A stretch of 64,000 nt of DNA, taken from Tetramitus jugosus (Eukaryota; Heterolobosea; Eutetramitea; Acrasida; Vahlkampfiidae). The notes below the pieces were generated by a model that was not told the DNA's origin, did not search any database, and worked only from the letters and a program-made list of their open reading frames with translations. Positions 43,399 through 53,480 of this stretch are shown here, piece by piece. Location of the stretch: assembly GCA_937625935.1 (NCBI GenBank), contig OW569354.1:310001-374000 (forward strand). Direction: 5' to 3'. Position 1 is the stretch's first letter. Each line of letters begins with the position of its first letter. The position numbers were made by a program, and so were the translations under genes.

Positions 43399-46300
43399 TT
43401 AATTCGCATTAGCAGATCCAAAGCACTGCTCATACAACTTTTCAAGCTCAAATATGTCAATCTCAGATGAATATTTGCCTCTGTTTGGTTCCAAATTAAG
43501 CAGATGTCTGAATTGAGTAATTTCCTTCCTCAATCTATCCTTACCACTCTTTGTTTTGACTTTGTTCCGCAGTCCTTCGATTAAGTTCTTCAGCTTGTCA
43601 AAGAACATGCGAATTATGTTTGTCAAGTAATCAATCTGGTCTTTCTGATGAGTGCCGAGGAATTGTTCAGAAATTTTGAGCAGATATGCTAAGTCTCGAG
43701 CAACACCATGTATTGGAGTTTTTTGATCTGGAGCCACAACATCCCATGGAAATTTTACACCCGCTTGTGTTTGGTCCTTTACTCTGTCCTGCATGAGTGC
43801 GTAGATTTTGTTCTTCAACTCGTCTTGATGAGATTTTAATGTTCTCAAAAGATCATCAAACTTCAACAGTCTCTTCTGTGCACCCTCGAGCTTTGATTCT
43901 AGTTTCTTGAGCAGATGAGGTACTAAATAAATTAAAGTATGAAGACACTCAGATGCCAATAAGATATGTTTGGCTGTAATACTCGTGAGTTGTGTTACCT
44001 CATTCACAGCCTTTGCGTTCAATACTAGATTTCTCGTTCGGCTGTTAAATTCTACCAAGAGTTTGTGAACTCCTTGACTCAATTCAAAGCCACTGATAAA
44101 GTTATAGTCTGACGACACCATCTCCATGTACTCATTAATTATTTTTACCAGCATCAAAAAGCTCCAACATGTAGGGAACTTATGACCATCTAACATCAAG
44201 AATTTTACATCAGCTTCTTCGTCAGTTGTATTCTCATTGACTGTTCCTGATTCGGAAGTTAAGGAAAGCAGAGAAGCTTGAAATTCAGGAGCGACAGTTT
44301 CAATCGGTACCCACTTCTCCTTATCAAGAACATCTCTCAACACTTCCAACTTTTGAGACTTGAACTCATCAAGATAAATTTGTCCTTGTTGAATCAACGT
44401 GCCCCTCAATGTACTAATCTTCTTTCCCAAAAGTTGTTCACATTTTTCAATAAACTCGAATGCCTTGGTCATATATTGTACAATTTCCTTCTTTCTCATC
44501 CTTTTGATTTCATTGTTGCGGAATGTGAATATGGTGGAGCATCGCGTATGACATACTTCACAAACATTCTCAAACACCTTCTCAATCTCAGCCTTCAAAT
44601 TGCTTTGTCTCACATTATTTACAAACTTTGTGTTATCGCTTTCCTCACAAAACTGTGTGATAATATCGCTCACATAACTGGTCTTCACTATGATTGAATA
44701 GAGGGCTTCAAATATATCGGACACCTATACACATATGAAACGCAATGGGTCAGTCCCGCTCACGAACGAACGAATACAAAATAATTGAGAGTAGTACATA
44801 CCACACGTAAGAAGTTGTCATGTGAAATTGATGTTAATTGTTGAATGTTGTTGGGACTAAGATTCAGGTTAGATGCATTCTTTTTCAACTTTTGAACATC
44901 GGCATTGTCCATTTTGAATTTTGGTTGTTCCATTCGTCCTAATGACTTTTCAAGTGTTTCTTTCGTGATTTCTTTGGCATATCGAATCAACTCCTCTCTA
45001 AAAGTTTGTAACGCTGGTTGAATATAATTCATTCGAGCCAATCCATGTATCACTGGCATCAAATGAAGATAGAACTGTGTATTCTCAATCTTTTCCGATG
45101 ATTTCAACTCTTCAATATCTGATTCCACTGTTATCAAAATAAACTCTTGTTGCATCTTCGTCTCCATCGATTTCAACTCCTCCTTCAATTGTTGTGACAA
45201 ACTGCGGAAACAACTCAATCCTGACAGATCGCTCTTCAAAATCAGTTGCGTTTCCTCAATTAAATCAATTGCAGACACATAATCCGATCTAGACACTAAC
45301 AATTGTAGATTGTTCACACTCTGATAGACTGAAGACACAGAATCCATCAATTTGGACAATTGTATCAAATTACTTCGCTTTCTCATTAGTTTTGTGATTG
45401 AGAGAGGGCGCCTTACGGAAATGTCTTGCAAATCGTGAATTTTCTTTCTCAAATTTCGTACATAGGGCAATCCTGCACACAATTGATCATTTAGATCATT
45501 GTACTGCATCAAGGCATCAAATATGCCAGTAGATCGATAAGTCACTTGTCTCAGTAACAAAATTTCAACCTCATCCAAATAGTGAGCTAACTTTTCTTGC
45601 AAGAGCAATGAAGCGGCCATGGCATCCTTTTGAAACACTTGATCAAAAATGTCTGCATTTGCCAAATTGAAATCTTCGTGGAAAAACACTTCAGGAACAC
45701 CCTTCTCCATGGTAACAACCTTGTATGGATCAACTATGAAATGATTTCAATACGATACGATTAATGAATTCATGAACGATAAGATAACTAAAATGACAAA
45801 ACAGTAGCATCGCACAACATACTCTTTTGTTTCGGTTGTTGCTTATCAACATGAATACTCTTTCTAGCCTCCTCTAGCGAAGCATAAATTGGTGAGATAT
45901 CATGTACATAACGAGAAAAATGAGAACTAGAGTAAGCTCTTGGCTCTGTGATCGTCACGACGCCACTCGTTGCCTTCATCGTATCCAAATCACTCAAAAA
46001 TGCATCATTAACAACTACTTTTGTACCTCCATCAGAACGATTCGTTGTCGCACCACCATTCAATACTTTTGAGCCAGCGGTAGAAATGGCAGAAGTCACA
46101 GAAGAACCAAGAGACAACAACAAGTGTTGTTGTTGCTGTAATTCCTGTTGTTTCATTTGTTCCGATGTAGAATCAGTGAACCACCAATCAGCTACAGCAT
46201 TCAATATGCTTGTGTCCTGCATTGTTAATATTGTTGTTGTTGTTGTAAACAAAAAAAAGGAATTGTAAACATCTGCGAACAAAAACCAACAAAATGAGTC

Positions 46301-46521
46301 ATCAAAAAAATGCATCAATCATTGCATGACAATCATACCTCTCTCGGATCGTTCAATACAGCAGACAAATTCTGACTCATAGAGTGCAAATCCATCATCC
46401 TATACTTTTCCAACAAATTCTCTCTTGTTTTTCTCTCAGCAGCAGCATTGGAGGCAGAAGGGGTGTTTGGGGATCGTTGCTTTTGATGGTCTTGCTTCAG
46501 CTCATCAACACTTTTCATCAT
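43399..46521 (-). CDS. VPS54: GARP complex subunit VPS54
   Basis: Tethering factor for endosome-to-Golgi traffic. 944 aa from four exons: 46521-46339, 46216-45823, 45733-44802, 44724-43399; introns of 122, 89 and 77 nt (GTATGA, GTATGT, GTATGT; CAG, TAG, TAG), phases 0, 1, 0. The N-terminal domain reads V-P-E-V-F-F-H-E-D-F-N-L, then L-L-Q-E-K-L-A-H-Y-L-D-x-V-E, S-D-Y-V-S-A-I-D-L-I and L-S-C-F-R-S-L, as in VPS54. The C-terminal helical domain has T-A-K-H-I-L-L-A-S-E-C-L and F-P-W-D-V-V. Its stop is 20 nt from the convergent CFAP61 stop. Confidence 0.88.
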
Positions 46522-46800
46522 GGTTTTTCGCTCGCTTTTTTTCTCCGTCTGTGGTCAAAAAATAGTTCAGTCTCTTTTTTTTCTTGGTTCCAATTTGAGT
46601 GGTTGAATGTTCAATGAAGCACAAAGACTGGGACATTACGACAGGTTCTTCGGTGGCGAGATGAACTTTCATTGTAGGATCAGGGCGAAGGACCATTACC
46701 TTTAGGTGGGATATTTAAGCCTACAGAGGATTCTCAACCTTACCAAACCAGACTACAAAACCAACAAAGAGAACATAAAGAACTTCAAAAACGAAAAAAG

Positions 46801-48006
46801 ATGAACCACGAACACGAATGCAGAGAAGACAACTTGTGTGCCCTTGTGACTCTACTGGCGAGATTCCGATCTGAGAAAGGGAATCCCTCCGAACCAGCAC
46901 AATGGAAATTGTACATTGCTCCGAGTAACAATGTTGAGCAACCACAGAGTTTGACATCCAAAGCTCAATCCTTGCAACTCCTGGAAAATTCCTTCCTTCA
47001 AAAGTCCAGGGACAGAATTCAGAGAGAATTGCAAACTTTTCAAGTTAAAATGACTGAGAGAGGTGAGGGAGACCACACATTGATTGTATCATTGGTTCAA
47101 TGCCAAGATGATCACAAGGTGCTCTCCAATTCAGATGTTCAGTCCGTTTTGAAGAAGATATCGGAGGAGATTGAGTCCAATATTGTCTTTGATTACGCTG
47201 GACAGGTCAAACAAGTATTGAAGGCTGGTACTGATATTCTGTTGACCTTGTGTCCTTACTTGGATGCATCAGAACTGCAACAAATCCAGATTGACCCGAT
47301 CGTGGTCTCTGGTTTGGAAGACTTGGTCCCTTATGAGATTGATTTTATGGGAAGTGCTAGAATGATCATCTACCCGGATGCTAATTTATTCTCAAATGAT
47401 CATTTGGAGTATATTAGAAAGAAAACATGCGACAATGAGTTGTGGTGCGGTGCTTCTATCAGAACTAAAACCTTGGTGTCTTACAGATATGAATGCTTGT
47501 TTAATATCTTGCACGAAATGGTCCATTGCGTTCAAACGTCTTTGAAACAGTCAGATAGCACTGCATGGATTCTGGAGCATGACGCATGTAGATTGGCGTT
47601 GTGTTTAATGAATGCAATTTCTCAGAAGAACGAGGTGAGAAATCTATTTCCTCCAGGTAAAGAAGAGGAAGCAATCCTCTATGTATCTGATCTAGTAGAC
47701 GCTGCTCATCGAGTTGGGGTTAGTAAGGAGCAGAATGAAGGATACCTACAATGGAGAGAATCATTCGGGCTTGTACCTCCCGTTCCTGGAGATGCCTTTG
47801 ACTTTGCTAATGACAACATTGCAGTTGCAGACTACTTCAAGTATCGTGTTGGATTGGAAGCCTACTTCCTCCTACAAAAGCAAAACAAGTGCACTGAAAC
47901 TATGATTCACACTTGTTTCAAAAACAGAACAGGTAACTTGGCAGATCAGCAATTGTTGGTACCAAGGGAAGTTCATATCTCAGAAGCAGAAAACTTATTT
48001 ATTTAA
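46801..48006 (+). CDS. Uncharacterised protein with HExxH zincin-like motif
   Basis: 401 aa, single exon, ATG at 46801. The motif L-H-E-M-V-H-C-V-Q (His238, Glu239, His242) is followed 16 residues later by Glu259 in W-I-L-E-H-D-A-C, the spacing expected of a gluzincin-type zinc site on two helices. The remainder (Cys-rich N-terminal tip, alternating strands and helices) matches no family I recall. No signal peptide, so it is probably intracellular. It could be a peptidase or a dead metalloprotease-fold protein. Its last 8 nt overlap the end of the convergent membrane-protein gene. Confidence 0.55.
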   Translation: MNHEHECREDNLCALVTLLARFRSEKGNPSEPAQWKLYIAPSNNVEQPQSLTSKAQSLQLLENSFLQKSRDRIQRELQTFQVKMTERGEGDHTLIVSLVQCQDDHKVLSNSDVQSVLKKISEEIESNIVFDYAGQVKQVLKAGTDILLTLCPYLDASELQQIQIDPIVVSGLEDLVPYEIDFMGSARMIIYPDANLFSNDHLEYIRKKTCDNELWCGASIRTKTLVSYRYECLFNILHEMVHCVQTSLKQSDSTAWILEHDACRLALCLMNAISQKNEVRNLFPPGKEEEAILYVSDLVDAAHRVGVSKEQNEGYLQWRESFGLVPPVPGDAFDFANDNIAVADYFKYRVGLEAYFLLQKQNKCTETMIHTCFKNRTGNLADQQLLVPREVHISEAENLFI

Positions 48007-48676
48007 CGAACCAAGCAATAAACGCCATTGTTGTCAACCACAGAAGTACAGCGACTAGTGTGAGATGACTCTGTTTCGAGCATTGACTTAGTTGAGGTGT
48101 CGGAAAGAACGCAGTTGTAGATTGATTGCTCACACTCATTACAATAATCATTTGACTGGCGAAAGGAGGTTCCAAAGTGGAATTGTAACATATCGGGTTG
48201 GCTACTTGACCCAATACACACTCTGAATCCGCAAGGTCAACCACTGCTATACTCTCATCAATATTCAAACGTAAACACCTTCTTCCCAAATCCAAACTTA
48301 AACTTGAATAATAGAGGATCGATTGCCCTCTTATCAGTTTTTCATTCTGCCCTTGGTCCCATGTGAAGTTGAACATTTTCAATCTGAAAATAGGAGTGAG
48401 ACAGGGGAAAGCTCCCGTTTGACGCATATCCAAAGTGAGAACCGTTTTGTCGATTGATAGAACTCCTGTAGGAGATATGGGAGAACATCCACTCGTACAG
48501 ATGAAACTCACTCCCAGTGAGTCCCCTCGTTTGGTGATTGCGAATGAGACAGGTTGTATGTGTGCTTGCACAAAGTAGAAACGATTCTCGAAATGGGTCT
48601 CTTGTTCCTTACAGAGTGTCACGGTCGACCATAGAATTAATAACAAGAGAAGTAGTGGAGTCGGGGAGCGAAGCAT
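47999..48676 (-). CDS. Type I membrane protein with signal peptide
   Basis: 225 aa, ATG at 48674-48676. A clear signal peptide (P-L-L-L-L-L-L-I-L-W-S-T-V-T-L-C) precedes an ectodomain of about 175 residues with paired cysteines and N-glycosylation sites (NFT, NST, NQS). One C-terminal transmembrane helix (LVAVLLWLTTMAFIAWF) ends in a two-residue tail. No family recognised; a beta-rich extracellular or luminal domain is likely. Its stop codon lies inside the 3' end of the HExxH gene on the other strand. Confidence 0.65.
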   Translation of the reverse strand: MLRSPTPLLLLLLILWSTVTLCKEQETHFENRFYFVQAHIQPVSFAITKRGDSLGVSFICTSGCSPISPTGVLSIDKTVLTLDMRQTGAFPCLTPIFRLKMFNFTWDQGQNEKLIRGQSILYYSSLSLDLGRRCLRLNIDESIAVVDLADSECVLGQVANPICYNSTLEPPFASQMIIVMSVSNQSTTAFFPTPQLSQCSKQSHLTLVAVLLWLTTMAFIAWFVK

Positions 48677-48876
48677 TTTAATTCTGATTGTTGTTTCGTT
48701 CGGAAGGAGTTGACCTCATGGATCAACCACAAAAAAGAAAGTTTCGCGTGAATCAAAACCAATTCTTTATTTGGAATTAGAATTAATTTTGTATCCCAAA
48801 AGGTAGACAAACAATTCTAGCTCACCCACGTACCGACATCGGTTGTAGTTTCACACAGTTTTCCACTGTTGAGTAT

Positions 48877-51822
48877 TCAGCTGTCCAGTTCAAAGTGAAT
48901 AAATTTTGTCATCTGAACCGAGATCTCCGAGTAGAGAACTGTTGGGTAGATATTTTCAAAGTCGACGTAAACTTCACCATTTTCCAAACTTACGGTAAAA
49001 CCGAGCAGCTTCGAATAGGACAGCACCCGCTGCACAGAGTCGATATTTTGTAATAAACTGGCACCAAGTCGCATATGGCCACGTGAGGGCACGTGTAACC
49101 TGGTGAGTGCCTCTCCTGATCGCCGGCCGACTTCTAAGCTGACAAAGATGAGAAGTGAGGGCAACCAAGAGAACGAATGGACATCATTATTGCCGTTAAA
49201 AACCTCTTTCTCGAGACCTCTTTCCAATCCCTTATAAATCGTGTAGTTTGATATAAAAACACCATCATTAGTCTTCAATGATGGATCAAGATCTGAAATA
49301 AAGCTCAAGAAACCTTCATAGAAAGCCAAGATATGAGAAACAGGCGACAGTTGGACATCAGGTGCCTTCCAATCGTTCATGTACTTAAATTGTGCGTTAT
49401 GATTTCGAATATTCGCCTTGATAAATAGATAGGACAAAACAGGTGCTGTATCATCAGCTCCGGCTCTCCATTCATCATCCTTTGTGTCCTCTTCTGCACT
49501 GCTTCTTCCCTGGATTTCTCGCTTCTTTTTCCTATTGTTTGACCGATTCTGCTTCACTTCAACGAGCACTCGATCTCTGAACACAGCTAACATGTCAATT
49601 TTCTTCGAAAATGTTTTGGCTTTGCTCATATCCTCCAGTAACCGCACTGAGCTCTCAAAGGGCTTCTCAGTCACATCCAGTGGTAAGAACTCCTTGTTTA
49701 CTCCTAGGTGTTCTGGCGTACAAAAATCTAGACTCTCGAGCTTGTGATTCAACAGCAAGTCCTTTTCCTGATACGTCTTTTCATACAGAGAAAACAATGT
49801 GTCACCAAATTTCAAGTGTACATAGGCAGGAATGAGTGGCTCATACTCCTCTTGACACATATTCCTAATATCAACGATCTGTTCTTCAAACATAAATGAC
49901 TCCGTTCCTGGATCGTCCTTCTTTGACCGAGAAACTACGGTGGCTCGTCTGGATCGCTTCTCTGCATTCATGGAACGATCAGACAATACCATGAAAGCAG
50001 CATCAAAGTACGACCACACTTCCTCTTTGATAAAAGCAATGAAGGACTGAATATCTTCAATCGCATAGTACAACATCACTGATTTTTGATTTCCTCTCCT
50101 CTTAGCAGCAGAATGATAACTGCCCTGGAAAGATGATTGGAAAAAATCAAACGCGTTACCAATGTACGAATTCTCGGCTCGATTCGACAATATTTTGTGA
50201 ACCAATTCATCAAATTGACTATTATCAGATAAACTCTTGCACAGAATCTCCATGTGAGAATTCAATTCATCCCTTCTCAGGTATTCATTAACAATTCTGA
50301 ATTGCTTCCATTTGAGAGCATACGATAATTTTGGGCCATTGTCTTCATCGCGTCGAATTCCATATTGTTCAATCGACTTTGATGCCACACCATTTGCAAT
50401 TTGCTCCTTGAGTGCCGATGATGACTCACATTTGATTTGAAACAGTGCTGTTGCAAAGCAATTTTTGACACTTCCCTTTGTAAATGTTCCCTTCTCTACA
50501 TCTGTTCCGTGCCACCTACCATACATGGCATCACCATTTGGCCAATACATGGTTCCCTTGCCTTTTCTCTCACCCTTGGAAAACTTTCCTTCATAGATGG
50601 CACCATCACTATAAATGTAGACACCATGACCGTGAAACAAACCATCTTTCCATCCTCCAAAATACCGGTTCATATTGGAAAACACTTGCACTCCATAACC
50701 GTGCTTCTTATTCGCTAAAAACCCTCCAAAATAAGTGTCTCTCGAGTACAATTCACCTTCTCTGCACATATGAAAATCATTCCAATCCAACAAGACAATA
50801 TCGGCTCTCGGTCTCAACTCTATATAACCCCAATAGTTCCAATTCTTGCCCATTGACACCTTGAACCTCGTTTGTGCATTCGGTTTATCATCCATCCACT
50901 CACCAATCACCATCCATGATTGATTATTGTTGTTACGACTATTATAAATCAACTTTCCGAAGCCATGTCTCTTTCCATGCTCAAAATCACCATCATACAC
51001 AGTACCATTCGGATAAATCAATGATCCCGATCCATGAGGCACCTCCAAGAAATTACCCAACTGATTCAACAGAGAACCCGTGTAGGTGTACTCTCCCTTG
51101 TCTCGAATCGTATATGTTACAGTCTTTAAATCTCCGGGTAGGATAGGCGGAGAATAACAATCCATGGAAGAAGAAGCTTCACTGTAGGATGTCATATTCT
51201 CAGATTCAGTCTCATTTTTGGTCGCATCATTCGCTTGTTGCTGTTGCTGTTGATTGTTCTTATTTTTGTGAACGAGCGCTCGTAAATGATTTTTCTTGCT
51301 AAAAATACTCTTGAGCTTGAATCGATGTGTGGATTTGGATGTCGTCGATGTCGATGTGTTATTGTTGGTGGTGGTGGTGGTAGTGGCAGTAGTAGCAGTA
51401 GTGACAGTGTTTGTAAAAGTGGTGGTTGCTGTTTCTGCTGATAGTATATCGTTTGATGTGTGATCATTTTCATTGTTGATCATGATGGTTTGGTTGTCAT
51501 TGTCATTCTCTTCACTATCATCACTGTTCCCATTGACTCTGGGTGATGGTGAATCACTATTGTTATTGTTATTGTTGTTGTTGTTGTCGTTGTTGGGAGA
51601 CTGATCATCATCATCATCATGGTTGTCGTCAATATTGGTTAATGGAGTTGTAGAGGTCGTTGAAGAGACAATGGCAGCATCTGTCGTTGAACCACCACCA
51701 CTATTCACTACATTGGCCGTAGTACCGGTCGTGCTTGTTGCTGTTGTTGTTGTTGGAGTGGTGGTGTTGTTGTGATTTGACGACGTCGAGTTTTTGGGAG
51801 TCGTTTTGGAGAATAGTCCCAT
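48877..51822 (-). CDS. Alsin-like protein: MORN repeats plus VPS9 domain (Rab5-family GEF)
   Basis: 981 aa from ATG 51820-51822. The open frame extends upstream, but into the tRNA gene and without an ATG. A Thr/Asn/Asp low-complexity N-terminus (1-225) is followed by at least six MORN-type units at about 240-450 (e.g. GHGVYIYSDGAIYEGKFSKG, GKGTMYWPNGDAMYG), a helical middle, and a VPS9 signature at about 780-815 (A-D-D-T-A-P-V-L-S-Y-L-F-I-K-A-N). MORN followed by VPS9 is the C-terminal half of alsin (ALS2), which activates Rab5 on endosomes. RCC1 and DH-PH parts are absent. The last ~150 residues are unassigned. Confidence 0.82.
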   Translation of the reverse strand: MGLFSKTTPKNSTSSNHNNTTTPTTTTATSTTGTTANVVNSGGGSTTDAAIVSSTTSTTPLTNIDDNHDDDDDQSPNNDNNNNNNNNNSDSPSPRVNGNSDDSEENDNDNQTIMINNENDHTSNDILSAETATTTFTNTVTTATTATTTTTTNNNTSTSTTSKSTHRFKLKSIFSKKNHLRALVHKNKNNQQQQQQANDATKNETESENMTSYSEASSSMDCYSPPILPGDLKTVTYTIRDKGEYTYTGSLLNQLGNFLEVPHGSGSLIYPNGTVYDGDFEHGKRHGFGKLIYNSRNNNNQSWMVIGEWMDDKPNAQTRFKVSMGKNWNYWGYIELRPRADIVLLDWNDFHMCREGELYSRDTYFGGFLANKKHGYGVQVFSNMNRYFGGWKDGLFHGHGVYIYSDGAIYEGKFSKGERKGKGTMYWPNGDAMYGRWHGTDVEKGTFTKGSVKNCFATALFQIKCESSSALKEQIANGVASKSIEQYGIRRDEDNGPKLSYALKWKQFRIVNEYLRRDELNSHMEILCKSLSDNSQFDELVHKILSNRAENSYIGNAFDFFQSSFQGSYHSAAKRRGNQKSVMLYYAIEDIQSFIAFIKEEVWSYFDAAFMVLSDRSMNAEKRSRRATVVSRSKKDDPGTESFMFEEQIVDIRNMCQEEYEPLIPAYVHLKFGDTLFSLYEKTYQEKDLLLNHKLESLDFCTPEHLGVNKEFLPLDVTEKPFESSVRLLEDMSKAKTFSKKIDMLAVFRDRVLVEVKQNRSNNRKKKREIQGRSSAEEDTKDDEWRAGADDTAPVLSYLFIKANIRNHNAQFKYMNDWKAPDVQLSPVSHILAFYEGFLSFISDLDPSLKTNDGVFISNYTIYKGLERGLEKEVFNGNNDVHSFSWLPSLLIFVSLEVGRRSGEALTRLHVPSRGHMRLGASLLQNIDSVQRVLSYSKLLGFTVSLENGEVYVDFENIYPTVLYSEISVQMTKFIHFELDS

Positions 51823-51988
51823 TTCTTTAAGTAATAGAACAAAGCTGTGATTGAGGGTTGTTGGGAGTGATGATGTTTGGGTTGTTGGTCGTACGAATGT
51901 CGCTATCTTATTTTGGTCTTGGAAGAAGGGAGCACAACGGTGTTTTTGACATGTGTCAAACGAAGCAAAAACTGCCTGCCTCCCGTGC

Positions 51989-51994
51989 AAAAAA
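51989..51994 (-). terminator. Pol III terminator of tRNA-Tyr
   Basis: Six T residues on the minus strand, two bases after the tRNA 3' end. Confidence 0.85.
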
Positions 51995-51996
51995 GT

Positions 51997-52069
51997 TCCT
52001 CCGAGCGTGACTCGAACACGCGACCACAAGATCTACAGTCTCATGCTCTACCATCTGAGCTATCAGAGG
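51997..52069 (-). tRNA. tRNA-Tyr (GTA), no intron
   Basis: 73 nt folding as a full cloverleaf: acceptor CCTCTGA/TCGGAGG with discriminator A73, D-arm GCTC...GAGC, anticodon stem TGAGA/TCTTG with loop CTGTAGA (anticodon GTA), T-arm GCGTG-TTCGAGT-CACGC. The first pair C1-G72 with A73 is the eukaryotic/archaeal TyrRS identity. Internal promoter boxes are present (A box TAGCTCAGATGG, B box GTTCGAGTC). Unlike most eukaryotic tRNA-Tyr genes it has no anticodon-loop intron. It lies between the MORN-VPS9 gene and two retroelements. Confidence 0.95.
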
Positions 52070-52097
52070 AGATGTTAACTGTCCGTTTTTTTATTTT

Positions 52098-52113
52098 ATA
52101 TTCAAAGACATTC
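52098..52113 (+). repeat. Left target-site duplication of E1
   Basis: ATATTCAAAGACATTC; the second copy is at 53443-53458 directly after the E1 poly(A). The first A of the right copy could belong to the tail. Confidence 0.85.
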
Positions 52114-52142
52114 AAAAAAAACGCAGAAAAAAACGGAATCAC

Positions 52143-53309
52143 ATGTCTGGTGATTCAACAAATTTGGTGAAGGAATACGGCAACAGCCGTTATGCAGTGT
52201 GGACCACTGCACGGAAAGGCTCTAGGCCAAGCGACAGAGAGGTGGTCATTACTGGCAACGGTAATGGTGTCTCTCAGTCAGCTTTGGCAAGAAAGATAGG
52301 AGAGGAGTTTGGTGACTGGCTCAACCGAGTCCAGGTCATCAAGAGGAAAGGCCAGCAACGCTTTGTTGCATGGGTGACGGTCAAGGGTGACCGCATCTAT
52401 GACTTTGTTGACTTGTTCAACAAAGAGAGGAGGATTGGCAACAGCACTGCTGCACCCAAGCGCAGTGTTGATTGCACAAGAAAGGTGGTCGTCCATGGCA
52501 TGAAGAACATGTCAGTGGACGACATCAAGAAGCTACTGGGACCTGAGAAGGTTGCCAGTGTGCTCAAGAAGCGCGACACTGCTTTCGTGGTCATGGGTGA
52601 TGAAACCTATGCACGGGCAGTGCTCAGTGGAGAGAACAAGGTCAAGGCCACGGTCACTCGATACGTCGAGAGACCACATGATCCTCTCAAGGCTGTCAAC
52701 AAGAGGTTGACGAAGATGTACGAGGAGCTGCTGACGGTGGTTGACGCACTGCGTCGACAGGTCACAGAACTCACCAAGGAATTGGGAAAGACAAAGGGTC
52801 AAGGGGGCAACAAACCGGTTCCAATGCCGGAACAAGAAGTTGCCCAAGCCACTGCTAGGATGGAGACTACTCCTGAGCTAGTGGAGGCAGAAGAACAGAG
52901 GACTGTAGCAACACCACTGCCATCAGTGCCTGTTGTACAGCTCAGTGCTGAGAACCGGCAAATTCTGGAGCAAGTGAATGCCACTTCTCCAGTGTTCGCC
53001 AAAGTGAAAAAGGAAATTGCTGCATTGGCACTTGCTGCTGCACGCAAAAGGTATGGTTTGACTGAGGACGAACCAGTCATTGTGGATGTGGATGACGACT
53101 CCGAAAGGGAGATTCAGAGCCCACAACTCAATGACAACAAGAAGAGGAGTGCTAGGATCACACTGGGTGATCTGATGAGCAACAAGGCCCAAAACAAGAA
53201 AACAACAACAGATGGCTCTGTGTCCATCGACGGTCCTACTACAAGGTTACGCTCTTTGATGAAGGGCATCAACCAAACCACTCACCAGAGTGATTCTTCC
53301 AACCTGTAG
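52143..53309 (+). CDS. Retroelement ORF1-like RNA-binding/coiled-coil protein (E1)
   Basis: 388 aa, intact. Two beta-alpha-beta modules, about 30-105 (beginning EVVITGN) and 112-180 (beginning KVVVHGM), suggest RRM-like folds. A heptad helix (about 180-215), a Glu/Pro/Thr linker, and two short conserved blocks follow (F-A-K-V-K-K-E-I-A-A; I-Q-S-P-Q-L-N-D-N-K-K-R-S-A-R). RRM-like domains plus a coiled coil is the plan of many LINE ORF1 proteins, which coat element RNA. The protein in E2 is a diverged paralogue with the same order. No known family was recognised by sequence alone. Confidence 0.7.
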   Translation: MSGDSTNLVKEYGNSRYAVWTTARKGSRPSDREVVITGNGNGVSQSALARKIGEEFGDWLNRVQVIKRKGQQRFVAWVTVKGDRIYDFVDLFNKERRIGNSTAAPKRSVDCTRKVVVHGMKNMSVDDIKKLLGPEKVASVLKKRDTAFVVMGDETYARAVLSGENKVKATVTRYVERPHDPLKAVNKRLTKMYEELLTVVDALRRQVTELTKELGKTKGQGGNKPVPMPEQEVAQATARMETTPELVEAEEQRTVATPLPSVPVVQLSAENRQILEQVNATSPVFAKVKKEIAALALAAARKRYGLTEDEPVIVDVDDDSEREIQSPQLNDNKKRSARITLGDLMSNKAQNKKTTTDGSVSIDGPTTRLRSLMKGINQTTHQSDSSNL

Positions 53310-53395
53310 GTGCACCGTCGGGGACAACAAGAGAAGAAGAGTGAATGACGCCCTACGGGTCGTCACTCACAAAACAAGTCAATAAATGAGCAATC

Positions 53396-53418
53396 GTGTG
53401 CTTGCTGCGCAAGCACAC
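53396..53418 (+). repeat. E1 3'-terminal hairpin
   Basis: GTGTGCTTG-CTGCG-CAAGCACAC, 9-bp perfect stem just before ATGGTTGTAT and the poly(A). Confidence 0.8.
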
Positions 53419-53452
53419 ATGGTTGTATGGAACAAAAAAAAAATATTCAAAG

Positions 53453-53468
53453 ACATTCCACCGTAGTG
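53453..53468 (+). repeat. Left target-site duplication of E2
   Basis: ACATTCCACCGTAGTG; the second copy is at 54864-54879 after the E2 poly(A). It overlaps the right duplication of E1 by six bases (ACATTC). Confidence 0.88.
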
Positions 53469-53480
53469 TAAAAAACGCCG

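Larger units (their letters stand above)
52114..53442 (+). mobile_element. Non-LTR retroelement E1 (ORF1-only, complete ends)
   Basis: 1329 bp bounded by a 15-16-bp direct repeat. It starts AAAAAAAACGCAG, carries one intact ORF1-like gene, then a 3' UTR with a 23-nt perfect hairpin (53396-53418), ATGGTTGTATGGAAC and about 10 A. There is no reverse transcriptase, so it is non-autonomous. Its 5' end is 44 bp upstream of the tRNA-Tyr 5' end. The identical direct repeats argue for a fairly recent insertion. Content is visibly more GC-rich than neighbouring genes. Confidence 0.8.

Noticed and set aside
51823-52029. N-terminal extension of the MORN-VPS9 frame
   Set aside because: It begins at TTG and runs through the tRNA-Tyr gene. 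The ATG at 51822 is the sensible start.
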